From Blattamonas nauphoetae (Eukaryota > Preaxostyla > Oxymonadida): a stretch of 64,000 bases of DNA. Below the pieces are notes generated by a model. The model was given only the letters and a program-made list of their open reading frames with translations, did not search any database and was not told the DNA's origin. A program made the translations under genes and the position numbers. Of this stretch, positions 31,536-45,771 are shown in pieces (positions within the stretch are counted from its first letter, which is position 1; each line of letters opens with the position of its first letter). Location: assembly GCA_033064195.1 (NCBI GenBank), contig JARBJD010000279.1, positions 1 through 64,000 of the forward strand, written 5' to 3'.

Positions 31536-33736
31536 TAAGAGTAGGGACATGGCCAGCAGAACAAGAAGAAGATCCTGAACAACACAGACACTCTCATTCA
31601 GACAGAATTATTTCCTTCTCACGAGACAATGACATCGCTCGTCTCTTTCAATTCGACCGTCCACGTAAGTTTTTATAAGTCCAATGTCTCTGTTCTCACT
31701 GTGGAAAAACAGAACGAAGTGTTCATCAAACAACAAAATGCGACCTTGTCGTTCACAAATGTCCGCTTCTCGTTTGATGAGCTGACAGCACCCGCATTCC
31801 TGTGTGACAAAGATTCGTCGCTGACACTCACCGATACATCCTTCAATCACACCACTCCAGCACTTACATCTCCATTCATCGATTCTGTCGGACCACTTGT
31901 CTTTGTGAAGAATCTGGTTTTTCTCCAGCCGATCGCTTTGGACACCACTCCATTTATTCGACTCGTCCGTGCTGAGAAGGATGCTAGCTTTTCCTACCTC
32001 GACACAGCCACTCTTCTTGCCGGCCCTCTGAACACTCCGTTCATCGTTTGCGAGGGAGCAACGACATTTACAATGGACAATCTGAAATTGAATTCTTCAT
32101 TCCTCAATTCCGCATCGTTTATCTCAGCCAAAGATTTCACAATCACTCTCAAATTAAATCAGATACAACTTCTGTCCACAGCCAATGGCGCGTTCCTCAA
32201 CCTTGAAGATGGTTCTGTCCGTATTCAGATCGATACCTGCCAATCTTGTTCAGGTGTGCAGGGTGGGCTGGTTCATTGCCGCAATTCGAATGTCACAGCT
32301 GAAAATTGGAGACCGAGCTCATGTTCAGCAGCAAAAGGCGGGGTATTGTACGCGCGGGACTCCAATGTGAAATTTAGCTCTGGGAATTTTTCGAACTGCC
32401 ATGCTGACGAAGGTGGAGTTGCTTACATCATCGCATCCCAAGCGACCATCTCAATGATCTCTCTAGTTTCAAATTCAGCAAAGAGGGGAGGAGTGTTCTG
32501 GGTCGACTTCGGAACCAACTCAGCCTTATCAGTCTCATTGAGGAGTTCAACTGTCACTACCAACTCTGCGTCTGATGTGGATGAGAGAGGTATTGATTTT
32601 GGGAAGGGAGGAGTGATCTTTGTGAAGGGGACGACAAGTTCTCCGAATCCTCTCAATCTGAATGGTTCTCATTTTGAGGAGAACACAGCAGAGTATGGGA
32701 ATGATGTGTTCGTCGAGGAGACAGTGTTGGGAGAAACAGGGTCAGATCTTCTGAAGAGCTGTGGTGGCGATTCGTACAGCAGATTCCCACATCTCGAAAT
32801 CGAAAACCACAATGGAGATAAAGATGAGCTTGCCCGAATCTCGCACTTCATTTCATACCCTACGTTGCGCATAGCAACTTCAGCTTCATCACAGGGTGTT
32901 GATACCTGCAGGTGGACCGGCCAATACTGCAAGACACTCGTCTATGCTCTCCATTATCTTCAGACAACAGCTCCCAACGGAAGCTTGTTCCAGCGACAGT
33001 TGTTTTGGACAAACACGATCTGGTTTATTACAGTCTCAATGCAACAGGTTATCTTATGTACTCCCTGTCTCTCTCAGCAGATTATAAAACGAAGGAGGGA
33101 GTCGTGTTCACGATTGACGATGAATCGAGACTGACTGTTGTGAAAGTCAAGTTTTCATTGACTCCATTGCATCAAGTCATGAAGGTGAGCTCCAAAGATG
33201 GGCAAGTCTCGATGCAAGACTGCGTTGTCTATAGCGAGAGCGACGTAACAATATCGAAATCCCCGATCTTCTCTGTTGGGAGCTCGCTCATTTTGAATTA
33301 CACCAAATTCTCTCCCACTCTCACCACGTCCATCACAACTATTTCTGTCCCTCTCGTCCATTTTACACCAACACCCTCAGGTGAGGACGAACTAGGATCT
33401 GGTTCGTGCCATATCAATAACTGTTCACTCACAAATCTCACTCTGAAAGGACAGTCCTTCAAACAGCAGATCCAACCATCACATTGGCAGTCGAACCTAA
33501 ACCCAACAGATCTGTCCTATTTCGTTGGGGAAGATGTTTCTATGGACGAAAGTGACAAATGGAGGACAGGGTCGCTTGTGTATTGGATAATCTCTCCTTC
33601 TTTGGATGTGTTGATTGACTCAGATGAGAATGCTGTCGACCATCCGAACTGTGGATCATCGACTTTCAAGTGCACCACTCTCGATTCCGCTTTCAAATCG
33701 GCTGGTCTCAACGAACTTTCCACGCTCTCCCTTTCG
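31536..33736 (+). pseudogene. Host surface protein-kinase gene, segment 5
   Basis: About 730 codons of beta-helix surface protein: SVLTVEKQNEVFIKQQNATL, FVLLSAV-like strands, a run of GG-ladder repeats at 32240-32520 (VQGGLVHCRNS, AKGGVLYARDS, DEGGVAYIIAS, AKRGGVFWVDF), then CGWTGQ-like and CGSSTFKCTTLDSA domains, the latter a recurring module of this protein. Frame changes occur near 31550 and near 32995. The last codons before element F are CTT TCG. Extracellular, with many potential N-glycosylation sites. Confidence 0.75.
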
Positions 33737-34113
33737 TGTATACAAACTAGTGCTCTCCCACTCCGTATGAGTGACGTGGTCGGAATAATATTTTGTTGTG
33801 GGTTGGTCCGTCAAAGAACCGAACCCATGGACAACATAATGCCAAATCTTAAATAATCAATTATTTCTTTCCCAATAGAGTGAAACATATTGAGAAATTC
33901 TACCCCAAAAGGGGCGTGAGTGAGAGAGCAAAAACTGTAAAAGTCTTTTGGGAGGATCGGTCCCAAACCCCAGAAAAGCGCGAATGGGCGGAGAAAAACT
34001 GGGTAGTGCCTGTGAGAGCACAGAGCACGATCATACAGAGTCCTTGACTAGTCCTGATCCACGGGCGACTGTGGAAGTGGACGTAGTCGTGGGAGAGCAC
34101 TAGTTTGTATACA

Positions 34114-37100
34114 GGGCATCCATTGGGGAGTGCCCAATACCAAACTAGGGCTCTCCCACTCCGTATGAGTAATTGAACGGAACTTGAAGCTGAATCAGCA
34201 ATTGAGATTATGAATGAAGAGAAGAAGAGATATCTTTCTGAATTCAGAGCTTGCTCTGACGGACCGTGTCCCTCTCGAGTCGAGACCTTCGACTCGAGAG
34301 GCTTCCACAGGTCGCTCGCTCAGCCTTCCTAAGGGTCTTTCCAACCAACCACCAGTGATCCAATGATTTGGGTTTACGTTTGGTCGGAGCGATGGCTGAG
34401 GACATCGTTGAGACAATGGTCTCAACAAGATCGAGCATTACATTAAACGGGAGGTGCTCGGTTCACTCTTTATTTCAACTGCTTTGTGTGTGGACCATGT
34501 CTCTGGCACTGTGTTGAGTTCAACTGTGGCGTTGATCGTGTCAGGCATGTTGAACGAGACTCCGAACCATTCTCGTTATTCCAGTGTCTCTCCATATCTT
34601 CAATTATCCACACACAACTATCTCGTGGATGGTCTCCAGGACTCCTTCGAGTATCTACCATCAAATGTTATCTTGTGAACTCCAACGTGCTGTGTGCCAT
34701 TCCGGCGATGACGGCCAGATCGCAAGGTGTGGTTCTCGGTCAACTTCTTCCACATCCTTTCTCTCCTCGTCCCTCTCCCGACCAGTACACAGCAGTGCCG
34801 CTCGTGTTGGGTTTTCGGGAAGGGCGAGATGTCATGCTTCCACATCCTTCTGGTTTGACGTGTTCGTCTTCCGAGCGTTTGCACGTGAGGAAAGACTCTC
34901 CTATCAATAGGAGGGATTGTTCCTCCGCTCTCCAATCGATCTTGTCATGTTGTTCTTGTCGACGACAGAGTTGGGATGAGATAAGGAGTCGGAATGCTCG
35001 TGTTCTTGTTCACGGTTGATGAATCGTACACCGAGCTCAAATTTGGAAACGCAAAATGGACTCTCTCCTCTAATGAGTTCGGCAAAGAAGCGCGAAGACA
35101 GTGTTCAATGGTGATTTGTCGAAACCGTTTCACGTGTGAGAAGCATCCATTCAACCGGATGGTTTGTGGACGACACGTGATGAGTGTGATTCAAGTACCA
35201 TTCCAGGAAACAGCTGTGTTGAATCTCCCTGTTCAGGCTATCATGCTATTTCATTTCGCTTGGCTGACAGAGCCCAATGTTCCAAGAACGTCTTCTTCCC
35301 TCCGAGATGGAGCTGACAGATTCAAAACTGATGGTTTGACGGTGAGAGGGCTCCACTGATGAAGTTTGTATGACGTGGCATGGCATCGGGCTTATGTGAC
35401 CGATGTGAAGGCAATAACTGAGGTTCATCTTGACAAAAGTCTGATCAGCCTTACTGATGAGGTCATTCTGCTCGTTTGTCAACTTAGAATCGTCTCCGTT
35501 CTTTGAACTTTGGTTTGGAGGAAACACGGACGATGATTAGCATAACTCCTGAGTGATTTCGTGATATTCTTGACGATATGCATTGATTCCATTACGAGAT
35601 ATACTATTTGTGACTGTCCGTGCTGCTGAGACGATAAACTCACCTTGAAAAGTGTCTTCATTCATGATTGTTTCCAGAAGGGCTGCTTCGGGAGAGCGTT
35701 GTGAGATTGGTGATTCGTGAACCTGAATACTCCTAGGATCCGAGTGAGAGGATGCAGGATCGAACCGACTGGTTCTATTCGACAATGGTTCCTTCGTTCG
35801 AATTGAGTTGGCATATAATCTTACGTGCTTGAAATGGATAGTCTGCAAGAATATGGTCGAATGAAGCATATTTGTTTCCTTGATCTCGGTTTGAGGTCAC
35901 ACGATGAGGACAATTCTTTCGCCTTCCTCGACTGTTGTGTCCGAGGTTGGGTCTGTCGCTCGCATGATCCCCTTTTTGAAGGATGAATTCGCGTTGTTTC
36001 ACTTGTTGTTTAGAACTGAGACCGTGTGGAAGGAAGTGCGCTCGGCAAACGCGATGGAAGAGTGGATGGATGACCAACACGCACATATCAATCGAGGGAA
36101 CGTAGGAGTGATGTGGTGCTGTGACTACTCGATGTTTGGGAGAATATCCAGCGATGAGGTCTTGACAGGTGTGATGAGGCGGGGAGTGATGGCATTTATG
36201 GTTAAAGAAGTGAGATGAGGGGTAGTCTACTTCCTTCTTCACTTCTCACGTCTTTCTCGGCTGAAATGCATCTTTAAATCTCCTTCCTTGAAAAATAGGA
36301 GAAGTGTCTCTATCTTGTTGACATTTTTGTTGTTATCTCCGTTAATGCCATTTGTTTTCTTCTTCTAATTGAGACTGAGCTTCAATTGGTCGGTCTGATT
36401 GTAGCAACCTGCCTCCAAAAGATATTTTCCGATCGACAAACTCGTCATGTAATAAACTTGTTCATATTGCATTCCCCTCACTTCCTTTTCGATGCTTCAC
36501 TTCAGTTCGAAGTGAGCCCTCCTCCAACTCGGGATATGCGTGTGGCCGCATATCCCGACGACGGAGTTGTGGCTCCGAGGAGATGTGGGAAGGTGTAGAG
36601 GATGATCTGGTTGTCTTGTACTTGTTCTTTCTTTTCTCAACAAGAAATGCTACTATCTCGACGGATCTTCATCCACCATTTGATAGTGGCGACAAGCCAG
36701 AGTCTCGCAAACGATGCCCCCATCAGGGCAACAAGTAGTGCTGGTTTGTCAAATTCAGGTCGTGAAGGTGAACACCGCGGTTCCCCATGAATTGATCCCA
36801 GCATGGCGGAAGCTTGTCTTAATAACTGGAGATTCGCAGATTCGGTTCATTGTGGAGGAAAACCCCCCAATACTGCTGACCTTTGATGCGGATGATTGGA
36901 TAGTGTTTGATGATGGTCAAAACTTGGAAGTGTCTCCTTTTTGCCCTCATGTTCCCATTTTCCTTTCATAATCTGTGTCTTCGACATTTCCGACCTCTTC
37001 TGGCTGAAAAGTGCCTTTCTGACTCCTTTGCTGATAATATCTAGAATTACCTTTCGGGTTATCATTCTTTCTGTCTTTCTAGAGACATTCGTTGTTCATC

Positions 37101-38458
37101 TGAGCTTCTACTGTTTGTAGCGTTACAACCAACGTCGTAAGCTGGTGATTGTTTCTTCGCACGAAATCGTACCAATCAGATCTATCCGAGGAAATAATTG
37201 TCATGATGGGCATAAAGGACAAATTGGCCCGGGAGTCAGCCTGAGTCTTGAGGAGAGATCTTTCCCGCGTGACATTGTTATTGAATTGGGCGACGATGCG
37301 AACTGACCTTAACATAGTAATTGCAATGGTTTTTGAGATTTTGTCCCGTTTTGCTTCTTTCCCGCTCTCGCGACGTCGCCAAGTTGAAGGGCGCGAAGTT
37401 GTCGAGGTGTCCCCTCCATGGGACTGGTCCTCGTCCCTTTCGCCCCGCCGATGTCTTGATCGGCTGGCAGACCTGTCTCGCGTGGGTCAGGGGAGTTTGC
37501 GAATGTTTCTTTGACTTTCTTTGTCCGTTTCAAAGAAGTTGGTCTATGAAGGCTGATAACACTAGTCTTGGAAAATTATTCTTCATTTGTCCTTCTTGAT
37601 TGATAAAAATGATTGTGTGCAACCACTTTCCTTTTTAAGAAGTTGTTCCGCGCCCTCGTCTTCCGAGGAATGTTCTTGTTGAAAGCGAGCTCTCTTCTCT
37701 CCTTTCTTGTTCGGAGCGAAGTTGCGGGTGAATAGGAAGTTGATGAGCTCGATAACCCCCAACTTGATTCAGTTCGGCTTACCTCCCGCCCTCCGTGATG
37801 GCGCTCTTTGGAAGGGCGCGAAGTTGTCGAGGTGTCCCCTCCATGGGACTGGTCCTCGTCACTTCCGCCCCGCCGATGTCTTGATCGGCGGACAGGCTTG
37901 ACTCGCAAGGGTCGAAGAGGTTTGCTAATGTTTCCGTCACTTTCATTTTCTGCATCAAATAAGTTTGTCTATGACGGCATTTAACACAAGTCGTTGAAAG
38001 GTATTCTTTGTCTTTCGATCTTGATTGATAATAATGATTCCATTGACGTTTTCCACTTAGGTTCTGGGATGATGAAGTGTCGCATTTTGAATCGGACAAA
38101 TTGCTCTAATCTACCGCTGAATACCGCTTGTCACTCCAAACCAGTGGTGAGGTGGAAAATTTGAGGTGTTTTAGGGAGTAAAATGCTTATATTAGCAAAA
38201 GAGTGGGTGTCGAACGAATTCCAGCATCTGAGTTTGTGGATTCGAAATGGAGTATCTCTCGGCGAGTAAGAACCCGTTCTCCCTAGTATCATCCTCCTTG
38301 GTATATGGATGGATGTAAGAAGTCAATGGAATCTCAATTTGATTGTCCATTGGTGAGATTTGGCGGACCAACCCACAACAAAATATTATTCCGACCACGT
38401 CACTCATACGGAGTGGGAGAGCCCTAGTTTGGTATTGGGCACTCCCCAATGGATGCCC
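34114..38458. other. Interior of F2: no recognisable intact gene
   Basis: Plus-strand frames such as 34486-35019 and 35904-36218 and minus 35775-36242 overlap one another and show no domain. Two diverged direct repeats of about 260 bp occur at 37375-37615 and 37790-38040, sharing GGGCGCGAAGTTGTCGAGGT. Confidence 0.45.
37375..38040 (+). repeat. Diverged tandem duplication inside F2
   Basis: Two copies of about 260 bp with a period of about 410 bp. The best-conserved part is GCGAAGTTGTCGAGGTGTCC, then CCGATGTCTTGATCGGC, then a looser match to TTGATTGATAA(A/T)AATGATT. Confidence 0.7.
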
Positions 38459-41400
38459 ATATCAACAACGCTCTCCTCGATAAGTGTGGCGAAATCGTCG
38501 TTGTTAATCAAGTCATCATCAGCGACGAAGCGAGGAATCGAGTTTGACAAGAATGGTTCGTTCATTGTTGCCAATTCCTCGACCGACTTGTCGTTTACGT
38601 CGATCGTGTTCACTGTTGCCCAAACATGTCTCTCAGCCACTCTGTTTGTAGTTGAGGAAGGAGAGATCTCTTTCTCGTTGTGTGAGATGGGAGGGACAAG
38701 CAGTGAATCAGTTCTTGTTCTCCCTGCATCCCTTACGACTCTACTTGAAGTGAAGGCGGATGGAACACTCACCCTCACCAACACTCTGATCCAGCACATC
38801 AAATTTTCACACGCGACACTCGGAACAGTCCTACGTCTTCATCTCGACTCGATCAACACATTTGAAGGAACCACGGAAGTGGGAGAGATCGTTTCGAATG
38901 GAATCGGAAGCCATGTTCTGATTGTCACCTCATCTGGACTGAACGAATCATCGATTTCATCACTCACCACGAAATTCGCGCCTTGGAAACCAACGACGAC
39001 GAATGGAGTGAGATTCACAAAACCGGAAATCAACGAGTTTGTTGCGATTGACGAAAACGAGCAAGTGGATGAGCTGATCTACCATTTGAACGAGTACGAC
39101 GGGAAAACGAAGCATGTTGATACGGATGGAGGAAGTCACCCGAACTGTGGCCTCTCCGTTCTTCCGTGTTCATCCATCTCCAACAACGTCGACAAGATCG
39201 AAGCTGGAGAGACGATCCTTGTCTACGGTGCTGTGACAGAAAGAACTGGATTCATCGCAACAAAGAATCTCACAGTGAAATCGTCAGACAACACAAAACA
39301 GGTCCTCTCAATTGCCGATTCTGCCTCGTTCACCACACGGTACTCGTCTCTCACTTTCACAGACTTGGCATTCGTTCCTCTCTCTCCGAGTTCATCCCAA
39401 AACGCGGAATCGTTGGAGAGAGCTGTTTCTCTCTTCGTTGTGGAATCTGGCTCGGTTGAACTGAAAACATGCTCTGTTTCATCCTTTGTCATCGCTGATT
39501 CGCCACTCATCACTCACACGTCTGGAACACTCACTCTGAAATCCTGTGAGATCTCGTCCATCACTCGCACAACCGGAAATGGGACGGTTCTGAGCACTGA
39601 TATGGAGACAGGGAAGTCTTTATTACTGGACGATGTGACATTCTCATCGATGCCGTCGTCGAAAGAGTCCGCGCTTCTCGCTCTTTCATTCCCTCCATGC
39701 GACGAAGATGATTCTGATCCTCTCTTCGACTTCACGCTGACCAATCTTGTATTCAGCAGCATGACAGGAATGGATTCTGAACCGCCCTGTTTCATCTCAA
39801 TCGTCGGGACTGCCCTCGCCAGTTGGATCGAAGTTGGTGATGTTCGATTCAAAAACTCATACGACAACGACTCGAACCTCGACAGTTTTTCGAGTTTTGA
39901 CAAGTCGATTGAGCTTGCAGTGTCGCTTCTGTTTTATCTGCGACCATCTGAAGGACCTGTTGGAGTGTCGAGTTCTGGATATACGATGGCCAAGTGTGGG
40001 TCGAACAGTCTGTGGTGCTCGACGATTGAACAGTCACTCACTCGCCTCACTCCGCAGAACACGAAGAAGATTGTTGTGATGAACGAGGTGACCCTGTCGA
40101 CATCGATCGCACTTCCCGACGAGTTGACCTTCGCTGGCAATCCGAATGGCCCGAGCACGTGTGTTGTGTCTGCAGCTGGTTCATTCGTGTCTGAAGACAT
40201 CGACTTCACCACGATTTCGAAGCTGACGTTCTCTCTACCATCGACGCAAACAGCAGAGGCAGTGATTGTCCACTCGTCCAACACACTCATTCTCTCCCAT
40301 CTTGACCTCTCATCGACAGCAGAATCGTCAGCTTGCTTCCTGAAAGTAACAGCTGGAAATACCGAAATGTCAGACATCCAGATCAGATCGGAGTTGGCCC
40401 AGAACTCGATTCTTTTCTGGATTTTGGAAGGAACAGTGACAGCCTCTCAGTTCAGGGTGGAATCTAGAATCACACGGAATGGCACAATTATAAAAGTTGA
40501 AGGAGGAAGTCTGAGTTTGACGGGAATGACAGCCACATCCTCAAAACCAATGGAAGGAAGACTCTTCTCAGTACACAACGCGTCGTTCAACCTGTCCGAT
40601 GTGAAACTGTCGAAACAGTCATTCACGAATGCTCTTTTCGAATTTTCATCGTTTGGAGCGAGCACGATCGGCGACATGAACGTTTCGGAGTGTTCAGGAT
40701 CGACGATCATGACAGTCAAGGATGGAGACGAACTGACCATCCGAAACTCCGTCTTCTCATCGCATACAACAGCAACATCATTCAACGAAGCCGACACATC
40801 AGATTTGTGTGGATGGGAGACAAGCCTGATTGAGATCGAAGGCACAACAACCACGCTATCTCGCACAGATCTGACTCACATCCCGCAGGGAGCCATCTCC
40901 ATCTCCGACGCTCCTCTCACTCTCACAGCCTGCTCTATCAACAACAATTCTCCTTCGAACTTGGAGTGGCCTTCTCTTCGGCGAAACATCAAGTGCTCAA
41001 ATGGGACAATTGGAATGGACTCGATGAACGGAGGGGGAGATGGACCATCGTCGCCTCATCTTTGGATCTGGACGGATGAATGCCTTGTCACCAAGGATGA
41101 CGAAACTCAGCACTCCACACTCTTCGTCCCCACTCTTGTCGCGAATGAGTCGACCAGCATTTTGGACAAGAAGCTGAAAGAATATTCAGTGAAAGTTGTT
41201 GGAACGATGATGATTCCGTGCGGGGTCAAGTTGGAAGTGTTCGAACAAGATGCACTCTCCACGTCGAACGAAGGACCTCCGCTCAGTCTCGACATCTCCT
41301 CCCTCAAACCATCGAAATGGACAGAAACAGAACTGTCGTTCCTCCTCACCCAATCCTCTCTCGCCGACTTAAACAAGAAATCTGACCTTCGATGCCGGCT

Positions 41401-41566
41401 CGTGTATGCTGACAATCAGACAACAGACTCGTTCTCGTTGACAGGCTCATCGAAAGGAAACATGTCTCAAGGAGGAGTGATCACGTTTATTGTCGTTCCG
41501 ATTGTTGCAGTGATCATCGTCGCAGTGCTCCTCATCATCGTCATCGCTGTTCTGTGCCGTCGCAGA
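38459..41566 (+). CDS. Host surface protein-kinase gene, segment 6 (ectodomain end and TM)
   Basis: 1,036 open codons without interruption. It contains two further copies of the module that starts CGxSxxxCSS/T (near 39140 and 40000, for example CGLSVLPCSSISNNVDKIEA), each followed by beta-helix-like strands. A conserved juxtamembrane domain follows, beginning SDLCGWETSLIEIEG at about 40800, which is also present in the 54844 gene. Near 41478 a single transmembrane helix, FIVVPIVAVIIVAVLLIIVI, precedes CRRR. The tail is cut by element G, and the frame resumes at 45772 with KAKQAAERHTQELD. It is a surface receptor-like or adhesin-like protein with the N-terminal side out. Confidence 0.8.
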
Positions 41567-44500
41567 GGAGCTCTCTTACCAGTCGCTCCTCACAAACCTT
41601 CAGCTCCCACTCCATTGAGATAAAGGTCAGTGAAGTGGCCCATAGGTCCTTGGATTTCCAAAATGGATTCATATAGTGCTGATCTGTATCGTTAATAACA
41701 CCGTCCATGCAACCCGCCAATGCGTACTCAACAGATCAGACTCACTCAGATACTGCACAGAGTTAAGGAAAGCACGCAACAGTGATCACAAGTTCAACCA
41801 ATCTCATTGAAGTACAATGATGCCGAACTTACCAGAAAGTCTCCCACAAGTCAAGTTAAAGAAATCGCCCTTTGCGCAACTGACACACTCGTTTCGAGAG
41901 AACAAAAGAGCTGCATTGATCAGATTTCAACCTCTCAACGAGACTCGCGTCAATCAGTCAAAACCTGCTTAATCCTGATGAAAGATGGATTTAGTCGCCA
42001 ATGAAATGCCTTGTTTGACGATCTTTATCAAACTAGATCACATACAACCAACAACCATCAGCTTTCCGAGTCGTCAGCCTCGCACATCAATGTTCGCTGA
42101 ACGACATCATCGTTGTTTAGGTTCGATCGGAAGCAACCATCACGCCACTGGTGCAATTCCGCACCAAAGAGAGAACCTTAGAGAACGCCCAGCAAGAAGA
42201 GTTTCAGGGCACAGCATTTTGGAGGTGATCTGACGCTTCACCTGTTGCTTCTCTCCCCTCGGCATCTCTCTTGCATCAATCAGGATGGTATCATCAATTT
42301 TCCCGGAGTATTCTGACTTCCCAGGGCTGACTAGCACGGACAGTCAAAATACCTCCGATTCTTCCGTCATCATCGACTATGTGCAGGATGATGTGTTTGA
42401 ACATCACTAACTCAAATTAACCAAAGAATTCTCCGAAAAAACGATAGAAATAATGGACATCCTCAATAAGCATCTCCCAATGATCAAACGACTCATCCAA
42501 TCAAGTTGAAGCTCCATGGGTGACTCACTATTCATTAGCGATCATGGAATGATCAAAAATTCATCGGTTTACATGGGAGAAGCTCCCTATATCTTGATAT
42601 CGACCTTGAATCGCGTTTTTGAGTTTTCGCATTGGATTCTTCGATATTATCAGACCATAGCCTGTTTGTGCGGTGTGAAGTGATGCGATACCATCAAGCA
42701 AGAGAGCATCATTATCGAGGTTCCAACGATCGGAACCACACACCGAAGGTTTCCACAAGTATTTAAGTTAGGTCTGACAGGGTGTGGAAGTCGTCCGTCC
42801 ACTCCTCCCTCTCAACACGTTCACTCACAGATCCAGTTGGATGTGCACTCTCTCCTACGAGTTACCAGTACACACAATACGAAACTGAACTTGAGCTGGC
42901 GCATCTGAAGCAGTTCTACAAGATTAGAATCCTTCGCAATTCCAGAGATGATTGTTTCGTGTCGAACACGACCGATGTTATGGCGAACGCATGCAACTGC
43001 TACGGCTTCTACGAGCACAGGTGGAGTCTCTCGCCTGATCGTGCAAGTGAACACGACGATGCGCACCAACGAGTGATGCCGACCCTCTCATGCTTGAAGT
43101 CGAAGTTCTTCAGCACCTTTTCGGGGTACATCTCCATATTATCCAATCAGCAGCACCTTCATCATCATTGTCGATGTTTGAATGTTGGAGACAGCGCATC
43201 GAGGGACATAAACGTCTCCACTACATTCTCGCCACCAATTCCGTGCCGTTATCCTCTTTCATCGTCATAGACGTCAGAACCAGTCATGAACTTGTCAAGC
43301 CTCTTCGTAGATGTCATCTACATTCTGCCTTTCCTTTCATCAGCATCATATCAGCCTCTCTCGAGTTGGCAATGTTTCCGTCGCTTTAATCTAGATAAGA
43401 AGTATCAACTCAACACAGCTGTTACCCCGTTGAACGTCATCGACCGCTCACCTCTAGAAAACCGTTCTATGAATCGTCGGTGCGGTTCTATGCTCTCCAT
43501 CCGCCTGAAATGGTCGTGGTGATACTGTCACTGGGGAATCAGGGAGGTTAATTCTCCCTGATGCGCATCAGAACGATGCAGCTTGAAAGTGACAAAGACA
43601 ACGCCATTTAATTGGGAAGTCTGCCAATCTGAACTTAGAATATGGGGCACAAACGCCTTTGAACAACACTGAACATATTCATCAATCGATCACACGAATA
43701 GACTCGACGGACAAGAACATAATCACTCTTGTCTCCTCACCAGGGTGGCGGGGGATGGATGAAGATTCGTCTTCTCAGAGTGCTTCTCTTCGCATTCTTC
43801 TATCATCGCGACAATCTTGTTCCAACAAAACATCGCCAAACACCGCGTCAAAACTTTCGCGATGGGAACTGCGAGCGGACAGAATGGTACTTCTGCATCG
43901 CCACTCCCATCATCAGCGGAACCACAATTTGGATCGACAGCAGCAACAGCACGAAGTAGATCTGCCAGTAAAGATCCCCACATTCCGCGTATCGGTCGTC
44001 ATCAGCGACAGAAGACGCCCCGATCCCACTTCTCTCTGAGTGATCAGGTTCAGCTTCATCGTCTTGTTGGAGATGAACGAACTTAGCATCCCTCGCATCG
44101 ACAGCGTTCGACGGAAGAAGGGCCGATACACACTCCATCAGCGAGGCCCTGAATGGACGGAATCACAATCTGCACAATTCTAAAAGCAAAGGGAATGTAC
44201 CATTCGTGTCTATGTTTGCGATGTTCTACAGCAGCAAACCTCACGAGATACCACACGATGTTCACAACCAGCGACCTCTTCGGTGGCTTCTTTGAACAAC
44301 AAATTGGGAAAAAGCAGACTCGGTGAGCGAGTGTTCCAACAGGTCCCATTCGGCGCGAGCCTTCAGGTATTCTTCCTGCAACTGCACACGAACGGATAGT
44401 AGACGAAGTCGAACAGTGACTGTTCCGTGCGACTATGACAGATTTCATCAAAAATGGTCGAATCACAACAATCAAAAATGATGACAATATCTCTTGTTCT

Positions 44501-45771
44501 CCAACAATCTCGAAGCATAAAGTCGATTGAAGGCGTGGATGAAACAAACAACAACAATTTTCGATAGACTCGCCATCAAGCTGATCGTAGATTTTCAAAA
44601 GCAACATTATGCAAAGCAGATTCTTCTCTGTCCAACTCCATACTGAGAAATTCAATCAGAATTAGCGGTTCTGGATTGTACGCTCAACTCTGCCAGAGAG
44701 CTACACTCGATGGTGGAATGCATGACATTCCATTGAGTCCTTCTCTCTCAGTCATTATATTCGATGGTTCAGCCACCATCAGTCTGATGGGTTCGATTGT
44801 TGAGCTACAAAGGGTGGAAGCACATTCAGTCGTCAAGCATTGGTCTCTTTCATGGATGAATCACTGTCTGTCAAGGGATACAGTGGGATTCTCAGTACCA
44901 CAGGAGGGTTTTCCTCTGTTTCGCCTGTTCATCTGGTCCAACGCGTCAAGTGAACTTCTCCAGCGCTCACAAGAATGATAGAGGGTGAGCTGGGAATGAA
45001 GTTATCTTCACAGTGGCTTCATCGCTTGGACTCTTGCAACGATTCTGTCAATAGCTACGTCATCAACAAGCGAATCGCACGCAACGATTAGAGCAGATAT
45101 CTTTCTGATGTGGGAGAAGGAAATCAACAAGTGCAGCACTAGACAGGCTGAAAGTGTCGTCCTCCGGAGTTCCGTTCTCCGATATTCCCGAACGAACTTT
45201 GACTATCACCCTGGGTCAATCGAATCTGATATCGAACTTTTCATCCCTCATCACGATCGGCTTGATACTGCATCAGGTCGTCAATCAAGAAAGAACTCCC
45301 TCCAGAACTAGAGGAATGGAGGAACACACTCAGGAACTGATCACAACAAATCTTGGCTGCAGCCACTAAAGTGGTGTCACGGTCCTCTCTGAACAGATAT
45401 GTTCTGTCTTATCTCTTCATTCTCTTTCGTTCTCTGCTAGGTTCTTTTCAACTCTCAATGGAGTGGGAGCTGAAGGTTTGTGAGGAGCGACTGGTAAGAG
45501 AGCTCCTTGTAACAAACCAAAGCTCCCACGGAGTTCAAAAGCTGCCCCCAAGATTGACCAGGCCGAAGGGCCTTTGCTCCCTCTCCCACCGCGAAAGCGG
45601 TAGTTTCTCGGATCATTGGTTTGCCCTGATTCGAGAAAAAGAAGTGTAAAAACTCATAATGAATCTAATTTGGAGAATAATTTAAATTGAATCCCTTTTT
45701 TGCCCATCAGGACCTATGGGCCACTTCACTGACCTTTATCTCAATGGAGTGGGAGCTTTGGTTTGTTACAA
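41567..45771. mobile_element. Element G: two-module insertion (G2 3.9 kb + G1 265 bp), mirror image of F
   Basis: G2 (41567-45506) is bounded by GGAGCTCTCTTACCAGTCGC and its inverse, with AAACCTTCAGCTCCCACTCC inward. G1 (45507-45771) is bounded by TTGTAACAAACCAAAGCTCC and its inverse. The two outermost ends of the whole insertion share GATAAAGGTCAGTGAAGTGG further inward, while the inner ends do not. Element and host join in frame on both sides (AGA at 41564-41566, AAG at 45772). Cores resemble F (CTCCCACTCC). No clear target duplication is visible. Confidence 0.7.
41620..45440. other. Interior of G2: degenerate sequence, no intact gene
   Basis: Between 43740 and 44660 the minus strand has hydrophobic segments in two frames (YIPFAFRIVQIVIPSIQGLA and YFVLLLLSIQIVVPLMMGVA) that could be remains of a multi-pass membrane protein. 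From 44650 to 45360 plus-strand text (LSVIIFDGSATISLMGSI) recalls the surface-protein family. Both are heavily decayed. Confidence 0.4.

Larger units (their letters stand above)
33737..38458. mobile_element. Element F: two-module insertion (F1 377 bp + F2 4.3 kb)
   Basis: F1 (33737-34112) is bounded by GTATACAAACTAGTGCTCTC and its inverse. F2 (34114-38458) is bounded by GGGCATCCATTGGGGAGTGC and its inverse, each followed inward by AAACTAGGGCTCTCCCACTC. The outer left end of F1 and the right end of F2 share a further 40 bp inward (GACGTGGTCGGAATAATATT in both). No clear target duplication is visible beyond ATA. Removing F joins host frames directly. Same architecture as G and H. Confidence 0.7.

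Noticed and set aside
34114-34138. The tip sequence between F1 and F2 as a piece of host coding DNA
   Set aside because: It reads in frame with the host by chance, but its inverse is found at the other end of F2, and the host module aligns better without it.
33740-38461. ATA as a 3 bp target duplication of F
   Set aside because: Too short to be convincing. G and H show no equivalent duplication, so the target rule for this family is left open.
43740-44660. A seven-transmembrane receptor on the minus strand in G2
   Set aside because: Only two or three hydrophobic segments in different frames are visible, with no receptor motif that I can defend.
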